IMG/VR virus record: IMGVR_UViG_3300030107_006499
Coordinates: 973 to 52,922 of that record
Source: a virus
DNA length: 51,950 nt
Strand: one strand, 5' to 3'
The notes beneath the pieces are model-generated. The model ran no database searches. It worked only from the letters and a program-made list of their open reading frames with translations, and had not been told where the DNA came from. The translations under genes were made by a program, and so were the position numbers. Numbering within the stretch: position 1 is the stretch's first letter; every line of letters starts with the position of its first letter. This document shows, one piece after another, positions 33,171-41,780 of this stretch.

Positions 33171-34030
33171 TGGCCAGTGCCAATCCAGCATTCTTAGAAG
33201 CAGCACAAAAAGGTTATACGGGAGGTTTACAAAGTCTCGTAGGTCAACCTATTGATACTTCTAAATTTGCGCCCGCAGTTCAAAGACAATCTCAATTTGC
33301 TCAAGCAGCTCAACAAGATTTAGCTAGACAAGCTGGATTAGGAGCTATTACTTTTGATCCAACCACAGGGGGAGTTAAAAGTATTGCAGCAGGAACAGGG
33401 ATAGCAGGTTATGAGCCTTACTTAAAAACAGCGGCATCATACTCTGGACCACAAGCATATCAACAATTTATGTCTCCTTACCAAAAAGATGTAGTAGATG
33501 CTACTTTAACTGAATATGATTTACAATCTCAAAGAGGAATGAAGGGAATAGCTGACAGGGCAGTAAGATCAGGAGCATTCGGAGGTGGCAGAGAAGGAGT
33601 AGAGAGAGCACAATTTCAAACTAAAAGTGATCAAAACAGAGCGGCGTTGCAAGCACAACTCCTAGCTTCAGGTTTTGGCCAAGCACAGAATTTAGCGAAT
33701 CAAGCATTCGGACAACAGCAAAACTTAGCGACTTTACAACCAGCATTAGCAGGACAATCAGCTGCCGCATTGCAAGCAGCAGGAAGTAGTGATTTAGCAT
33801 ACAGACAAGCTGTAGAAGACGCACAAAGACAAGCGCAAAGAATAAAAACTTACGAACCATATGAAAGAACAGCTTTCTTAGGTACTGGTCTTGCGAGTCT
33901 AGCAGGAGGAGTACCAGCTCAAACAATTGGAACAGGTGGAATGAGCTCTCCTCAAATGGGACCATTACAAACAGCTCTTTCTTTAGGTAGTACTTTAGGT
34001 GGTATATATGGAGCGGTTAAAGGAGAGTAA
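33170..34030 (+). CDS. Putative DNA-ejection protein (286 aa)
   Basis: A 286-residue Ala/Gln/Gly-rich protein with long helical, low-complexity segments (QFAQAAQQDLARQAG; AQNLANQAFGQQQNLATLQP), a GRE-containing turn (GAFGGGREGVERAQF), and a Gly-rich end (SLGSTLGGIYGAVKGE) that could enter membranes. This recalls ejection proteins such as P22 gp7 or gp20, which form a transenvelope channel. TAATG coupled on both sides. The call rests on composition and location. Confidence 0.6.
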   Translation: MASANPAFLEAAQKGYTGGLQSLVGQPIDTSKFAPAVQRQSQFAQAAQQDLARQAGLGAITFDPTTGGVKSIAAGTGIAGYEPYLKTAASYSGPQAYQQFMSPYQKDVVDATLTEYDLQSQRGMKGIADRAVRSGAFGGGREGVERAQFQTKSDQNRAALQAQLLASGFGQAQNLANQAFGQQQNLATLQPALAGQSAAALQAAGSSDLAYRQAVEDAQRQAQRIKTYEPYERTAFLGTGLASLAGGVPAQTIGTGGMSSPQMGPLQTALSLGSTLGGIYGAVKGE

Positions 34031-35073
34031 TGAGTAATGTTTTTAAAAGACCAATGTTTAGAAGAGGTGGCCTTACAACTAGAGTAGGTTATGCAGGCCT
34101 CGGCTCAGTAGATTCAGAACAGATACCAGATAGAAATCCTTTTTTACCTTTTGAACAACCACAACAACTGCCTTCAAATCAAGGCAAAGGAATAACTAGT
34201 GTTGAGCCTCAAAATAAGGGAGTAACTGATATTAATTTCGAAGAAATGATTAGAGAAAAAATGGGAAAACCTAAAGATAACAGGCTTTATAATTTTTTAG
34301 CAAGATTTGGTCCTGCACTGGCGAACCAAACAGGTGGTAGTCTATTACAAAATATAGCAAGAGCATCTGCAGATCCAACGGAGGCCTTATTATCAGAAAC
34401 AGCTGCTATGGATAATAGAAATGAAAAAATTAAGGGAATGGCATTAGAACTAGAGATGCAAGATAAACAAAGAAGACAAGCCATAACTGATAAAAAAGAT
34501 TTAATGTTATTTGAAGATAAATATATAACTAAACAGACGAAACCTAATGAAACAGCTCTTACAACTAATTATGGTTTTGCTCAAGACTTAGTAGGGCTTG
34601 GGGATATTGCTGTAGGAGATTTAACGGATGAACAAAAAGAGTTAATTTATGATGAATTTCATAGATTGCAATTAGATGATGGAGATACTAACTATGGTTT
34701 TTTAGATGACTATTATCCGTTAGAAGATATAAATAGAAATGTACCAGATAGAAATCCAGAAGAATCTATCGCCGCTAAAGAAGCGAGGAACTCAATAAAA
34801 AAAATGAAAAAAGAAATTCACAAATATATTCTAGAAAATAATTTAACCTTACCAGACGGAAAACCAATTACTTTTGGCGAAGTAGACTTTTTTGATGAAG
34901 AAGCGGTGTCTGAAACAGGAGGAGATATAAAAGAATATGTCTTCTATAAAATTCAAAATAAATTAGAAGGCAACCCAACCCGTCCGCCAAATGCTTCCTA
35001 TATGTATAAAAAAGGAGGAAATACTTTCTTCTTTGATGAGGATTTTCAGTTCATAGAATCAGTGGGGTCGTAA
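34030..35073 (+). CDS. Putative ejection/internal virion protein (347 aa)
   Basis: A 347-residue protein starting MSNVFKRPMFRRGGLTTRVG, a variant of the GGR pattern at the very N-terminus. The rest is acidic and helical (NFLARFGPALANQTGGSLLQ; later DDYYPLEDINRN) with no enzyme motif. Neighbours suggest a set of three ejection proteins (33170-39139). It stops 1 bp before the next ATG. Confidence 0.6.
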   Translation: MSNVFKRPMFRRGGLTTRVGYAGLGSVDSEQIPDRNPFLPFEQPQQLPSNQGKGITSVEPQNKGVTDINFEEMIREKMGKPKDNRLYNFLARFGPALANQTGGSLLQNIARASADPTEALLSETAAMDNRNEKIKGMALELEMQDKQRRQAITDKKDLMLFEDKYITKQTKPNETALTTNYGFAQDLVGLGDIAVGDLTDEQKELIYDEFHRLQLDDGDTNYGFLDDYYPLEDINRNVPDRNPEESIAAKEARNSIKKMKKEIHKYILENNLTLPDGKPITFGEVDFFDEEAVSETGGDIKEYVFYKIQNKLEGNPTRPPNASYMYKKGGNTFFFDEDFQFIESVGS

Positions 35074-35074
35074 A

Positions 35075-38000
35075 ATGTCGGACTCTTATCTTGAGTGGCT
35101 AAAAAATCAAAAAAAAGATAAGCCTGAAGAAACAGTTGATGAAACTGTTCAAATAAAAGAGTCAGGTTTAGGTCCAAAAAACGAAGCTGCTTTATCATTA
35201 CTAGGAATGGGAAGATTTTTTTACCCCGGAGTTCCTGGTGAAGATTTAGAACTAACCCCCGAAGCTCAACAAAATCAAAAGATAAGTAATATGGATGCAG
35301 CCATAGCAGGAGTGGCTTCTGGAGTCCTGAAAGTACCTGAAGGAATTTTTTCTTTAGGAGCAGAGCTAGTGGATCTAGGTTTAGATACTAACACAGCGGC
35401 ACAAGTAGAAGAATTTTTTGATACTTTAAATCCTTTTGAAGAGATAGCTAGAGAAAGAGCGGTGGGAAGACTAACTGAAGCTCTAGTTTCTATTGGTATT
35501 CCGGGAGCTCTTGGTGCAAAAGCAGCTACTAAATTAGCTACTAAAGCTTTAAGTGCTAAAAGAAAAGGAACACTTTTAAATAGTGCGGCGCCTAATTTAC
35601 AGAAAGGCCTAAGGGAAACAAAAAGATTAAATGCTTTAACTGGTAAACAAAAATTTGCAGCAGTTGTTGCTGGGGGCGCAGCGGGAGAAACTTTAGTTGC
35701 TGACGTAGAAGAAATTGGAAGCTTTGGAGATGTTTTAGAAATGGGTCCTACGCAACTTGATAGAGAGGAACAAGAAAGCGGTAGCGCAGATGCTATTAGA
35801 AAATTAACTAATAGACTTAAATTTGGAATAGAAGCTATACCTGCTACGTTAGCTGTATATGGAGTAGGAAAAACAGCAGGCTCTTTATTAAAGTATGGAA
35901 AAAATAAAGTTTACAGTGATTCAGCTATTGACCGAGCAGTAGATAAACTTGCAGGAGCATTTAGATTTAGAGGATATAAACCTAGAGAACAAGCCCTAGC
36001 AAAATCTCAAGAACAAGCTAGCAGAATGGTAGATACTAATTTTGCCAAAGAGCAAGTGGGAAGAATAGATAAAGAAATAAGTAAAATTTTTCCTGAAACT
36101 AAAAACTTTTTTTTATCAGCTAATAAACAAGAACGAAAAGATTTTTTAAAAATATTAAATGATGGTTTATTTTCTGGAAATTTAAATAAGGGAATAGACG
36201 AAACATCATTACTTAAAATTGTAGATACGATGAGTAGAAGAGGAGCTTCTCCGCAAGCAATTAAAACAGTAGTAGATGGTCTTCGTAATAGCAGAAACTA
36301 TTTTATTGAGTTGATTAGACAAGCTACAGACTCACCCGGAGTCATAGATTTACCACAAAATATAACAGAAGATTTATCTCAACTCTTAGGTAATAGAGTT
36401 AAAAATTCTATTAATAATACGTTTGAAATATTTAGTAATAGTGAAGCCGGATTCTTTCAGAAATTTAAACCTACACGTGAAGCAGTTGATAAAGTTAAAG
36501 ATATATTTGTAAGATATGCAGCCAAAAATAATCAACCTATTACCCCTGAAACTGCTGAAGGATTTGTTAATGAAATTGTTAATCAAGTACGAAGAATGGA
36601 TCCTAAAAGAGATTATCTTCCTACATTTAAATATCCTAACCTTACTGAAGGGGCAGACAACGCTTTTAATTTAAAAACTTTTGCACAAACTTTAGAAAAA
36701 AATTTACCCGATGGAAAAAAGGAAACTCAAATAATTGGTAAAGGAAGTAAAGCTTTTAGAGAATTATTTGGTGAAATAGAAGATGCTCGTCACTCTATAT
36801 ACGAAACTATGAATAGACTTTCTTTAATAACTAGAAGAGGGCAGATGTTTCAACAGATGAAGGACGTAGACAATGTAATTAAATCAAAAATTACACCTCA
36901 AACTACTTATGGAGATCGAGGTTTTTTTCATGCTACTCCTAAAGCTGCTAAGGAAGCTTTTGGTCCTAACTCAACAATAGTAGAAATGCCTGAAGGAATG
37001 AGAAAATATTTTCCCGACGAAAACATATGGACAAGTAAAGAAATTGCTGATGGATTTGATTCAGTATCAAAACTTCAATCTTTTATGAGAGGAGAACCAG
37101 GTTACGAAGGTGGACCTTTAGGTAAAACTTTTTCGTGGGTGTGGAGAAATTTATTATTAACTCCTAAAGCTGGTGCTCAATTTGCCAAAACTATTTTATC
37201 AATTCCTACACACATTAGAAATTTTTTAAGCTCCGGGTTTTTCGCTGTAGGAAATGGAACCATCTTAACTGATCCACGATTAATAGCGGAAGCTATGAAC
37301 AACGCGAGAAAAGTAATTCAAGTAGGGATGAGGGAGCCTGAAGCTATGGCTAAGTACAGAGAATATTTAGACTTAGGAGTGGTAAATACTAACGTTCGGT
37401 TAGGAGATTTAAGAAATTTAATGAGAGATGTTAGGTTTGGAGAAGGAAATATAGCCACAGATAGTGTGTTATTACCTATGCTTAATACTTTAGGAAAAAA
37501 TATAAGTAAAGGTGTTAAAAAAACAGGACAGTTTTTTCAAGATTTATACGTAGCTGAGGATGACTTCTGGAAAATATATAATTTTGAAGTAGAGTTAGCG
37601 CGATTAAAGAAAGCTTATGAAAAGGGAGGAGTAAAGCTTGGACCTAATGCAGCTGTGCAATTAAAAGAAGAGGCAGCAGAAATTGTAAAAAACACTGTGC
37701 CTAACTATGCAAGAGTCGGGCAGTTTGTTCGAGCAGCGAGAATGTCTCCCTTTGGAAACTTTATGTCTTGGCCTTCAGAAATATTTAGAACAGGGTTTGG
37801 TGTTTTTAATCAAGCGATGAAAGAAATTAAAAACCCAGTTACTCGAGGTATAGGTATGAAAAGATTAATTGGTATGACATTTGCCTCTGCAGCTATTCCG
37901 GTAGGATTAATAGAAGGATCCAAAGCTATTTTTGGTGTGTCCGACAAAGAGGCAGACGCAGTCAATGCTTTTGTAGCTCCGTGGGCAGTAGATTCTCAAA

Positions 38001-39139
38001 AAATTATAATGAAAGATCCAACAGATGGACAATTCTATTATATAGATTGGAGCAGAAATAATGTTTATGATACTTTAACAAGGCCTTTTCAATCTGTTTT
38101 ACAAAACATTCAACAAGGTATTGAAAATGAAGATGTTTTATTAAAAGGATTTATAAAAGGAATAGTTTCTGCAGCCGGTCAAACCGCAGAACCTTTTATT
38201 TCAGAATCTATTTTTACAGAAGCATTCATGGATATTGCAGCTAGAAATGGAGTGACTAGAGAAGGTAAAAAATTATATACTGACTCAACTCCTGACACTG
38301 AAAGAATGTGGTTAATTTTTCAACATCTAGGAAAAACTTTAATGCCTACTACTCAGCCTTTTCAACGAACTTACAAAGCAATGACAGGGAAACCTGGTAA
38401 GGGTCCTGAAATGTATGAGATAGGACCTGAAATGGCAGGCATATTTGGAATGAGACCTATCAAAGTTAATCCTAAAAAAGGACTAGCGTTTAGGTTATAT
38501 GAATTTCAAAAAAGCCAGTCGGAAGATAGAGGATTATTTACTAGTGGTAAATATGGTGTGTTAAGTGGAGAAGCACGGACTCCTCAAGATTTAATTGAAA
38601 GATTTTTTTTAGCTAACAAAGCTTTATTTAATACTCAAAGAAAGATGAAACAAATATTAAATAAAGCTCAAACCTTAGGTGTAAGTGAAGATGAACTTTA
38701 TGAAATTTTTGATAAAAGAGGAATGTCAACTAAAATATTAGGGGATTTATTAGATGGCAACTCACGACCATTCTTCCCTGGCAAAAATATTATTAAAAGA
38801 TTGGATGATATTGCAGCAGAGACAGGCATACCTAATCCTTTTGATGCAGCGGAACCTATCCTTAATAAAATCTATGATGACATGTATAAACAAGATTTGA
38901 ATAAGCCTTTTGAGTTAAATTTAAATCAATATTTACCCAAAAAAGAAGAGATAATGGAAGAAACAATTCAAACAAGCTCCACTGCTCCTCTGCCTAACAC
39001 TCCAATGCCTGACCCTGGAACCTTTAAAGTCCCTGTCAATAATCAGATGTTAGCATCTGGACTAACTCGAACTGAAGAGGTATACCTATCGCCTGCTGAA
39101 AAATTAATAAGAAAACAAAGTAGAGGACTAGTATCATAA
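35075..39139 (+). CDS. Giant internal virion / ejection protein (1354 aa)
   Basis: A 1354-residue, mostly helical protein, the last of the virion block. Residues 70-110 and 140-170 have small hydrophobic patches (AAIAGVASGVLKVPEGIFSL; ALVSIGIPGALGAKAATKLA), with further ones near 700-730 and 935-960 (GMTFASAAIPVGLIEG). No transglycosylase motif is visible. Size and position resemble the large ejection proteins P22 gp16 or T7 gp16, which cross the envelope ahead of DNA. The C-terminus carries Thr/Pro-rich, disordered sequence. TAATG leads into the next gene. Confidence 0.65.
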   Translation: MSDSYLEWLKNQKKDKPEETVDETVQIKESGLGPKNEAALSLLGMGRFFYPGVPGEDLELTPEAQQNQKISNMDAAIAGVASGVLKVPEGIFSLGAELVDLGLDTNTAAQVEEFFDTLNPFEEIARERAVGRLTEALVSIGIPGALGAKAATKLATKALSAKRKGTLLNSAAPNLQKGLRETKRLNALTGKQKFAAVVAGGAAGETLVADVEEIGSFGDVLEMGPTQLDREEQESGSADAIRKLTNRLKFGIEAIPATLAVYGVGKTAGSLLKYGKNKVYSDSAIDRAVDKLAGAFRFRGYKPREQALAKSQEQASRMVDTNFAKEQVGRIDKEISKIFPETKNFFLSANKQERKDFLKILNDGLFSGNLNKGIDETSLLKIVDTMSRRGASPQAIKTVVDGLRNSRNYFIELIRQATDSPGVIDLPQNITEDLSQLLGNRVKNSINNTFEIFSNSEAGFFQKFKPTREAVDKVKDIFVRYAAKNNQPITPETAEGFVNEIVNQVRRMDPKRDYLPTFKYPNLTEGADNAFNLKTFAQTLEKNLPDGKKETQIIGKGSKAFRELFGEIEDARHSIYETMNRLSLITRRGQMFQQMKDVDNVIKSKITPQTTYGDRGFFHATPKAAKEAFGPNSTIVEMPEGMRKYFPDENIWTSKEIADGFDSVSKLQSFMRGEPGYEGGPLGKTFSWVWRNLLLTPKAGAQFAKTILSIPTHIRNFLSSGFFAVGNGTILTDPRLIAEAMNNARKVIQVGMREPEAMAKYREYLDLGVVNTNVRLGDLRNLMRDVRFGEGNIATDSVLLPMLNTLGKNISKGVKKTGQFFQDLYVAEDDFWKIYNFEVELARLKKAYEKGGVKLGPNAAVQLKEEAAEIVKNTVPNYARVGQFVRAARMSPFGNFMSWPSEIFRTGFGVFNQAMKEIKNPVTRGIGMKRLIGMTFASAAIPVGLIEGSKAIFGVSDKEADAVNAFVAPWAVDSQKIIMKDPTDGQFYYIDWSRNNVYDTLTRPFQSVLQNIQQGIENEDVLLKGFIKGIVSAAGQTAEPFISESIFTEAFMDIAARNGVTREGKKLYTDSTPDTERMWLIFQHLGKTLMPTTQPFQRTYKAMTGKPGKGPEMYEIGPEMAGIFGMRPIKVNPKKGLAFRLYEFQKSQSEDRGLFTSGKYGVLSGEARTPQDLIERFFLANKALFNTQRKMKQILNKAQTLGVSEDELYEIFDKRGMSTKILGDLLDGNSRPFFPGKNIIKRLDDIAAETGIPNPFDAAEPILNKIYDDMYKQDLNKPFELNLNQYLPKKEEIMEETIQTSSTAPLPNTPMPDPGTFKVPVNNQMLASGLTRTEEVYLSPAEKLIRKQSRGLVS

Positions 39140-39330
39140 TGGCCAAAGATAATGCATTACAAAAAATAGAATCACATGAAAAGCTTTGCAGAATTATGCA
39201 AAAACAAACTCATGAAAAAATTTCTAGTTTAAAAAAACAAATAGATAGAATAGAAAGTATTTTATTGGTATCCGTAGGAACTCTTGTCTCCGGAATGGCA
39301 TATGTAATAATTACATTAGTAATTCAATGA
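39139..39330 (+). CDS. Small membrane-anchored coiled-coil protein (63 aa)
   Basis: A 63-residue protein with an amphipathic helical N-terminal half (HEKLCRIMQKQTHEKISSLK) and one C-terminal membrane segment (ILLVSVGTLVSGMAYVIITL). The topology suggests a cytoplasmic head and a C-terminal anchor. I recall close relatives at the same place in marine phage contigs. It overlaps the SpeD-like gene by 4 bp (ATGA). It may act in ejection, lysis or superinfection exclusion. Confidence 0.65.
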   Translation: MAKDNALQKIESHEKLCRIMQKQTHEKISSLKKQIDRIESILLVSVGTLVSGMAYVIITLVIQ

Positions 39331-39704
39331 AAAATAGTTTGCTCGTACATAAGCACCTTATTGTACGTGCTGAAGCCATTCGCCCCCCTGTAGATGAGGA
39401 ACAATTAAAAACATGGATGTTAGATTTTATTGAATCTATTAACATGAAAGTAATGATGGGTCCTTACGTTAAGTATTGTTCAATGGAAGGTAATCGAGGT
39501 ATTACTGGTATTGCCGTCATAGAAACTTCACATATTGTAATGCATGTATGGGATGAACCAAACCCAGCACTAATGCAGTTTGATGTATATTCATGCGGAA
39601 ACTTTAACCATACTAACATTTGTAAAAAAATCATGGACGATTTCAATATTCACAAAATTGAGTATAAATATTTAAACCGCGAAACCGGTTTACAAGACCT
39701 TTAA
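39327..39704 (+). CDS. AdoMet-decarboxylase-like pyruvoyl enzyme (SpeD-like, 125 aa)
   Basis: A 125-residue protein with the SpeD fold signature. The processing region is IETSHIVMHVWDEPNP; the pyruvoyl Ser would be Ser68, the processing His is His73 and the proton-donor Cys is Cys90 (YSCG). The usual Glu before the Ser is Thr67 here, and the segment between Ser and Cys is two residues longer. Canonical SpeD makes decarboxylated AdoMet for spermidine; some phage homologues have, from recall, changed to arginine or ornithine decarboxylases. So polyamine or amino-acid metabolism is likely but the substrate is open. It is an auxiliary metabolic gene candidate. Confidence 0.75.
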   Translation: MKNSLLVHKHLIVRAEAIRPPVDEEQLKTWMLDFIESINMKVMMGPYVKYCSMEGNRGITGIAVIETSHIVMHVWDEPNPALMQFDVYSCGNFNHTNICKKIMDDFNIHKIEYKYLNRETGLQDL

Positions 39705-39759
39705 TTTGATATAAAATTTTTGGCAAAAAATACTTTTCATCCTATAAAATCCTATTTAA

Positions 39760-41190
39760 TTAAATCCAATTTTTTAACTCTTCGCCCATAATTTGAGAAG
39801 CAATGTTTTGTTTTTTTCTTAAAGCTAAAACAATCTTATCATCTATTGTATCTTCTGATATAATATCAATATAAGTCATTGGTTTTTCTTGACCTATACG
39901 ATCGATTCTTGCTTCGGATTGCTGACGTTTTTCTAAATCATAACCATTAGAAAAATAAACCATTGTACTGGCCGCAGTTAAAGTAATACCGTATCCACCT
40001 GTTTGAGGAGTTCCTATAAAAAATCGACATTTTTCATCGTTCTGAAATTTTTCTATATTTTCTTGACGATTAATGTCAGGGGTAAGCCCATAATAATCTA
40101 CAAAACAACCTTCCCCATATTTTTTATTTAAAGCTTGTATAATACGGTGCACATCTCTTTGATAATGAGCCCATATTACAACTTTACCCTCTACTTCATC
40201 TATAATATCCATCAATTCATCTATTCTATTACACGGCAATTCTTGTATAGTTCCATCATCAGACACAAAATGACCACAAGTAATTTGATGTAATCTCATT
40301 AATTGGGTTAAAACTGTGTTAGTTGTTAAAGACTTTCCATTTAAAAAAGCTAACGCAGTGTTTTTCATTTGTTTATATACTTTGAGTTGGTCAGGTGTAA
40401 GATTTACAACTCTTTTCATAAATGTTTTTGGTGGCAGGTCTAAACAATCATCTTTTAAAACTCTATATGAAAACGGCTTTAGTTTGTCAGATAATTCTCC
40501 TAGATGCCTGTATCCTACTACTACTTGCACTGTTCTAGCTCCCAAATTCATATTTCTCATTACAGCGTACCGCGCTCTAAAAGTATAAAAAGAGTGGTGA
40601 CCTAATAACCATGGATCTAAGAATTGACATTGAGTATATAAGTCTAGAGGAGACTTAGTAATTGGAGAACCAGTTAAAATTCTTCTATATTTAGAATCTT
40701 GAGATATTTTTAAAATATTTTTCGTTCTTTTAGCAGAAGGATTTTTTATAGTGGTAGCTTCATCTATGGCAATTAAACTTTTATGTGATGATAAAAATTT
40801 TGCAGCGAATTCTACGCCTTTTTTAGTAGAAAAAGCTTCTACATTCATAATCAAAATATGTAAGTCTGTACCAGTTTCAAATAAACTATTTAACTCTTTT
40901 TGTTTTTCTTTAGTAATTAAAGCTGTCCACAAAACAGATTTTTTCTCAATATGATCCGCCATATGAGTGGGGATTTCTCCTGTGTGCCAATTTTTATATA
41001 CTCCTTTAGGAGCAATTAATAAAAGACCATTAATATCTCCTCTATCATAAAGCATAGAAACATTATCTATAAGAACTTTAGATTTCCCTGTTCCCATTTC
41101 CATAAAATAGGCAAAAACTTCTTTGTCCCAAGACATTTCTAACGCTTTAAGTTGATGCGCATATGGCTTGGTTTTAAATTTGTAAAACAT
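39760..41190 (-). CDS. SNF2-type DNA helicase/ATPase (476 aa)
   Basis: A superfamily 2 motor, and the only gene on the minus strand. Motifs: Q-motif region PYAHQLKALE, Walker A MGTGKSK (Lys36), LIAIDEATTIKN (motif II), RRILTGSPITKSPLDLY (motif III), and in the second domain GTPQTGGYGITLTAASTMVY and SEARIDRIGQEKPM (motifs V/VI). This is the SNF2/RapA class, which moves along double-stranded DNA or remodels protein-DNA complexes. It likely serves replication or recombination. It has a consensus promoter (TTGACA, 18 bp, TATAAT) that overlaps the rightward one. Confidence 0.9.
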   Translation of the reverse strand: MFYKFKTKPYAHQLKALEMSWDKEVFAYFMEMGTGKSKVLIDNVSMLYDRGDINGLLLIAPKGVYKNWHTGEIPTHMADHIEKKSVLWTALITKEKQKELNSLFETGTDLHILIMNVEAFSTKKGVEFAAKFLSSHKSLIAIDEATTIKNPSAKRTKNILKISQDSKYRRILTGSPITKSPLDLYTQCQFLDPWLLGHHSFYTFRARYAVMRNMNLGARTVQVVVGYRHLGELSDKLKPFSYRVLKDDCLDLPPKTFMKRVVNLTPDQLKVYKQMKNTALAFLNGKSLTTNTVLTQLMRLHQITCGHFVSDDGTIQELPCNRIDELMDIIDEVEGKVVIWAHYQRDVHRIIQALNKKYGEGCFVDYYGLTPDINRQENIEKFQNDEKCRFFIGTPQTGGYGITLTAASTMVYFSNGYDLEKRQQSEARIDRIGQEKPMTYIDIISEDTIDDKIVLALRKKQNIASQIMGEELKNWI

Positions 41191-41209
41191 AATTTCCTTT
41201 TCTTTCTAT

Positions 41210-41244
41210 TTGACATTATATACTAACTAATATAAGGATGTCAA
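41210..41244. promoter_or_regulatory. Superimposed divergent promoters between helicase and replication genes
   Basis: Leftward: TTGACA on the minus strand (41239-41244), an 18-bp spacer and TATAAT (41215-41220), a perfect match. Rightward: TTGACA (41210-41215), a 15-bp spacer and TATAAG (41231-41236). The two -35 boxes form a 7-bp inverted repeat (TTGACAT and ATGTCAA). Polymerase cannot bind both ways at once, so the two transcripts should compete. Confidence 0.75.
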
Positions 41245-41254
41245 TAGAAAGATA

Positions 41255-41326
41255 CACACGAAAGAGCAGTGAGAGTGTGAACGAAAGCTACCTCCATAGG
41301 AGAAGGTATTACTAATGTTACTGCTC
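41255..41326 (+). ncRNA. Candidate structured leader with pseudoknot potential
   Basis: Stem 1 pairs CACAC (41255-41259) with GTGTG (41275-41279). Its loop holds GAGCAGTGA (41264-41272), which can pair over 9 bp with TTACTGCTC (41318-41326), beside the ATG at 41315. In between, TACCTCC and GGAGAAGGTA form a hairpin that hides the ribosome site AGGAGAAGG. It may regulate translation; no known riboswitch class was recognised. Confidence 0.45.
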
Positions 41327-41731
41327 ACGAAAGTTTGGAGTGGAATGAAAATAGATGAATATAAAAAAAACGTAAATTCTTTAACACAAGATACAAAACC
41401 TAAAGTTTATCTCATACAAGAAATTCCAGGAACTTCTAAATTAGAACCTAAATATAATGTATTAGGTGCACAAAAATATGGAGAAATTATAACCATGTTA
41501 CCAGAGTTTTCTCAATTAATTTTATCACCAGGGCCTTTAATTATAAAACTTAGAACTCTTCTAAAAAATTACACATCACAAGATTTTTTACTACTTTCAG
41601 GTGATCCAGCAATAATAGGTGTAGTATGTTCAATTGTATGTGAAATGACAAACGGAAAATACAAACTATTAAAATGGGACAGACAAGAAAAAACTTATTA
41701 TCCTATAGAAATAAATATTCATCAAAAATAG
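41315..41731 (+). CDS. Hypothetical protein of replication region (138 aa)
   Basis: A 138-residue protein. Two starts are possible: ATG 41315 behind AGGAGAAGG, or ATG 41345 (MKIDEYKK, 128 aa) behind TTTGGAG. The second avoids the leader stem, so I consider it at least as likely. The protein has an alternating strand/helix pattern with GPLIIKLRTLLKNYTSQDFL and LLLSGDPAIIGVVCSIVC; the Gly/Asp turns and hydrophobic strands suggest a small alpha/beta fold. It precedes two conserved phage genes. Function unknown. Confidence 0.65.
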   Translation: MLLLTKVWSGMKIDEYKKNVNSLTQDTKPKVYLIQEIPGTSKLEPKYNVLGAQKYGEIITMLPEFSQLILSPGPLIIKLRTLLKNYTSQDFLLLSGDPAIIGVVCSIVCEMTNGKYKLLKWDRQEKTYYPIEINIHQK

Positions 41732-41759
41732 TTGACATCTATATTTATTGCTTTATATA
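41732..41759 (+). promoter_or_regulatory. Promoter of conserved replication-region gene
   Basis: TTGACA at 41732-41737, a 16-bp spacer and TATATA at 41754-41759, immediately after the preceding stop. The ATG used is at 41781 behind GAAAGG. A TATCCTATA 9-mer, the inverse of the TATAGGATA in the early promoters, lies just upstream at 41699-41707. Confidence 0.6.
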
Positions 41760-41780
41760 CAAAATACGAAAGGCAAAAAT

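Noticed and set aside
39673-39692. TAAACCG/CGGTTTA hairpin as a terminator for the virion operon
   Set aside because: It lies inside the SpeD-like coding region and lacks a following T-run; the 39705-39759 gap between convergent genes shows only AT-rich sequence with two ATCCTAT copies and no clear terminator.
41748-41780. Upstream start for the 41781 gene
   Set aside because: The extension overlaps the -10 of the promoter at 41732, so it could not be transcribed from it.
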